From positions 119,313-183,312 of the forward strand of contig NZ_JACJTU010000015.1 in assembly GCF_014698835.1 (NCBI RefSeq): 64,000 nt of DNA. The letters are read 5' to 3'. Every line of letters begins with the position of its first letter. Positions within the stretch are counted from its first letter, which is position 1. Under the pieces are notes generated by a model. The model made no database searches. It was not told where the DNA came from and saw only the letters and a list, made by a program, of their open reading frames with translations. This DNA is from Nostoc paludosum FACHB-159. Its GTDB lineage: Bacteria; Cyanobacteriota; Cyanobacteriia; Cyanobacteriales; Nostocaceae. Positions 62,136 through 64,000 of the stretch are shown here, piece after piece. The position numbers and the translations under genes are program-made.

Positions 62136-62422
62136 GAGTATTAAAGACTCGTCGGCGAGTATCAAAGACTCATCGGCGAGTATTAAAGACTCATCGGCGA
62201 GTATTAAAGACTCGTCGGCGAGTATCAAAGACTCGTTCGCGAGTATTAAAGACTCGTCGGCGAGTATCAAAGACTCGTTCGCGAGTATCAAAGACTCGTC
62301 GGCAAGTATCAAAGACTCGTTCGCGAGTATTAAAGACTCGTCGGCGAGTATCAAAGACTCGTTCGCGAGTATCAAAGACTCGTCGGCGAGTATCAAAGAC
62401 TCGTTCGCGAGTATTAAAGACT
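62136..62422 (+). repeat. 21-bp minisatellite, 13 full units plus a partial
   Basis: The unit is about GAGTATYAAAGACTCGTYSGC. Thirteen full copies and a final 14-base piece lie exactly in register. From copy 5 on, the ends TCGGC and TTCGC alternate, making a 42-base higher-order period. Each junction can form the hairpin ACTCG-loop-CGAGT with loop TCGG or TTCG. It lies between the HlyD and ABC-transporter genes. All frames lack stops, so predicted proteins over it are not evidence of coding. Confidence 0.95.
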
Positions 62423-62450
62423 AACTTTTCCCTTCCACACAATATATTTC

Positions 62451-62486
62451 CAATGCCCCATGCCCCATGCCCAATGCCCAATGCCC
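62451..62486 (+). repeat. AATGCCC heptamer array, right flank
   Basis: Repeats 'caatgccccatgccccatgc' and 'ccaatgcccaatgcccaa' directly precede and overlap the start of the ABC transporter gene. Two ATG codons in the array (62460, 62481) are in frame with the transporter. Confidence 0.85.
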
Positions 62487-64000
62487 AAATTTCCAAATCG
62501 CGTCCGCACTTCTACACTTTTGCAAATGGAAGCGGTGGAATGTGGTGCGGCTGCTTTAGGAATAATTCTTAACTATTACGGTCGGATTGTACCGCTAGCT
62601 AAACTGCGCGAAGAATGTGGTGTTTCACGGGATGGGAGCAAAGCTTTTAATATCCTCAAAGCTGCTAAAAACTATGGACTCAATGCCAAAGGTTTAAAAC
62701 TGTCTCTAGAACAGGTGACAACTACCTCTCCCCCCTACATTGCCTTTTGGAATTTTAATCATTTTCTTGTGGTAGAAGGATATAGCAAAAAACGCGTCTA
62801 CCTCAACGATCCTGCTAGTGGTCGGAGAACGGTTAGTTGGGAAGAATTCGATCGCTCATACACTGGTGTTGTCCTGGTAATGGAACCCGGCCCAGACTTT
62901 CAAAAGGGCGGGAAAAAAAATCACATTGTCTCAGCTTTAAGTAGCCGCTTACAAAACTCACGGGGAACAATTATTTTTTGCTTCCTGGCAGGTTTACTGT
63001 TAACTTTACCTCGGTTAGCAGTGCCAGCATTTTCCCAGGTGTTTATCGATGAGATTTTAGTCCAAGACCGACAGGACTGGTTACGGCCTTTACTGTTAGG
63101 CATGGGTATAACTACTATATTGCGGGCGTTGCTTGCCAGATTGCGGCTTACTTATCTGCGGCGATTGATGGTTAAGTTGTCAGTCAGCACTTGTGGGCAG
63201 TTTCTCTGGCATATTTTACGATTGCCGATTGGGTTTTATGACCAACGCTTTGCTGGAGAAATCACCAGCCGGATGCAACTTAATGACCGCGTGGCACAAA
63301 GACTCTCAGGCCCTTTGGCAACCACAATCATTGATGCGGTGATGATGGTTTTTTATTTGCTGATTATGATTCAGTATGACCGATTGTTGAGTGCGATCGC
63401 TGTGGGTTTTGCTGCCATCAATATCTTTGCCTTGCTATTTTTATCGCAAACTCGTGTTGATGCCAATATGCGCCTAGCTCAGGAATATGGCAAAGTCGGC
63501 GGTGTAACGGTTAGCGGCATCCAAAGCATAGAAACCATCAAAGCTTCCGGGCTGGAATCAGATTTATTTGCTCGGTTTGCTGGTTATTACGCTAAAGCAA
63601 TTAACGCCCAACAGGAATTAGGCTTACAAACTCAAATTCTCACCACATTACCCACAATTTTGACAGCCCTAACCACAGCTTCTATTCTGCTGGTTGGTGG
63701 GTTACGGGTAATGAACGGCAATCTCAGTATTGGAATGCTCGTCGCCTACCAAAGTTTAACAATCAGCTTCTTAGAGCCAGTTAATAGCCTCGTCAATTTC
63801 GGCAGTACACTCCAAGATTTAGAAGCCGACTTAAACCGCCTTGATGACGTGTTGCAAAATCCCGTTGATTTGGAAGTGGAGGAGAATCGGGGATTGGGCA
63901 TGGGGCAAGCAGGAAGTGTGGGAGGTGTGGGAGGTGTGGGAGGTGTGGGAGGTGTGGGAGGTGTGGGAGGTGTGGGAGGTGTGGGAGGTGTGGGAGGTGT
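62481..64000 (+). CDS. C39-peptidase ABC exporter for the lanthipeptide (partial)
   Basis: At least 506 residues, running off the window. An N-terminal C39 protease has Cys21 in MEAVECGAAALGIIL, His94 in FNHFLVVEGY and Asp110 in LNDPASG, a complete catalytic triad for cutting after Gly-Gly leaders. A membrane domain (about 155-430) with exporter helices follows (FLAGLLLTLPRLAVPAFSQV onwards). At the linker the sequence changes to GLGMGQAGSVGG and (GVG) repeats, from a 9-base array. The ATPase domain is not in view. The start is 62481 or 62460, both within a repeat, with no Shine-Dalgarno site. Confidence 0.9.
   Translation, partial: MPKFPNRVRTSTLLQMEAVECGAAALGIILNYYGRIVPLAKLREECGVSRDGSKAFNILKAAKNYGLNAKGLKLSLEQVTTTSPPYIAFWNFNHFLVVEGYSKKRVYLNDPASGRRTVSWEEFDRSYTGVVLVMEPGPDFQKGGKKNHIVSALSSRLQNSRGTIIFCFLAGLLLTLPRLAVPAFSQVFIDEILVQDRQDWLRPLLLGMGITTILRALLARLRLTYLRRLMVKLSVSTCGQFLWHILRLPIGFYDQRFAGEITSRMQLNDRVAQRLSGPLATTIIDAVMMVFYLLIMIQYDRLLSAIAVGFAAINIFALLFLSQTRVDANMRLAQEYGKVGGVTVSGIQSIETIKASGLESDLFARFAGYYAKAINAQQELGLQTQILTTLPTILTALTTASILLVGGLRVMNGNLSIGMLVAYQSLTISFLEPVNSLVNFGSTLQDLEADLNRLDDVLQNPVDLEVEENRGLGMGQAGSVGGVGGVGGVGGVGGVGGVGGVGGVGG
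63924..64000 (+). repeat. GGTGTGGGA array inside the exporter gene
   Basis: Eight full perfect 9-base units and the start of a ninth reach the window edge. Read in frame they encode Gly-Val-Gly repeats. The same unit lies between genes at 58821-58874. It continues beyond 64000. Confidence 0.92.

Noticed and set aside
62136..62422. CRISPR array
   Set aside because: The 21-base units are directly contiguous with no unique spacers, and no cas genes are present.
62028..62572. Several long frames over the 21-bp array on both strands (SIKDSSA-, RVLKTRR- and ILADESL-type repeats)
   Set aside because: The unit is a multiple of three and lacks stops in most frames, so open frames arise automatically. 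None has a ribosome site or unique sequence.
1..64000. tRNA, rRNA and insertion-sequence transposase genes
   Set aside because: No cloverleaf, rRNA stretch or DDE-type transposase frame was recognised on reading; a covariance-model search would be decisive.

Overview
The window is chromosomal DNA of a filamentous, heterocyst-forming cyanobacterium of the Nostoc/Anabaena group. Supporting evidence is a photosystem I cluster (psaF-psaJ-psaL), phylloquinone genes (menD, menB), a plastoquinone-type prenyl synthase, a vipp1/pspA pair, the heterocyst genes hetZ-patU, tandem AMIN-domain amidases of the amiC1/amiC2 type, many GCGATCGC (HIP1) octamers (for example 2642-2649 and 12574-12581), and abundant heptamer-type short tandem repeats. 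From memory, the order psa genes - hetZ/patU - sds - murI - amiC2/amiC1 - ssb - mreBCD follows the Anabaena PCC 7120 all0085-all0110 neighbourhood; no alignment was run.

Layout. 0.3-3.4 kb: an ACT-like protein, an alpha/beta hydrolase and convergent tsaD. 3.7-6.4 kb: psaF, psaJ (missed by simple ORF calling), psaL, then convergent gmk and remA. 7.2-9.5 kb: a membrane transglutaminase. 10.1-12.3 kb: patU overlapping hetZ. 12.5-16.8 kb: a small unknown protein, sds, a tiny membrane ORF and murI. 16.9-21.4 kb: duplicated cell-wall amidases. 22.3-25.6 kb: a CPA2 antiporter, an EVE protein, a SIMPL protein and ssb. 26-28.6 kb: mreBCD. 28.6-31.1 kb: a ribokinase-like gene, an HNH nuclease with a small partner and a MazEF-type pair. 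31.2-38.3 kb: a CrtI-like oxidoreductase, a PEP-CTERM protein, a CcbP-like calcium-binding protein, an acetyltransferase, a diguanylate cyclase and folB. 38.6-43.8 kb: menD, a winged-helix protein with an inverted-repeat control region, a DUF4351 protein and menB. 43.9-51.1 kb: small conserved genes, a SPOR-like envelope protein, pspA, vipp1, and a MerR regulator divergent from a Rieske oxygenase.

The most distinctive region is 51.9 kb to the window end, a class II lanthipeptide cluster. It holds two almost identical Nif11-type precursors with identical 23-residue cores, a ProcM-like LanM with a Cys-Cys-Gly zinc motif, a small unknown ORF, a response regulator fused to glutaredoxin-like and thioredoxin-reductase-like domains that lack the usual cysteines, a cyclic-nucleotide-domain histidine kinase, an HlyD adaptor and a C39-peptidase ABC exporter that runs off the end. 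The expected flow is: LanM dehydrates and cyclises the cores, the C39 domain cuts after Gly-Gly, and the ABC/HlyD pair exports the product. The kinase and the redox-like response regulator may supply control.

Short tandem repeats form a second theme. Several occur as paired inverted arrays (2.2, 58.8 and 62.1-62.5 kb), and some lie in frame inside genes: two inserts in menD, and a GVG-encoding 9-bp array in the linker of the exporter just before its missing ATPase domain. No rRNA, tRNA, CRISPR array or transposase gene was recognised.
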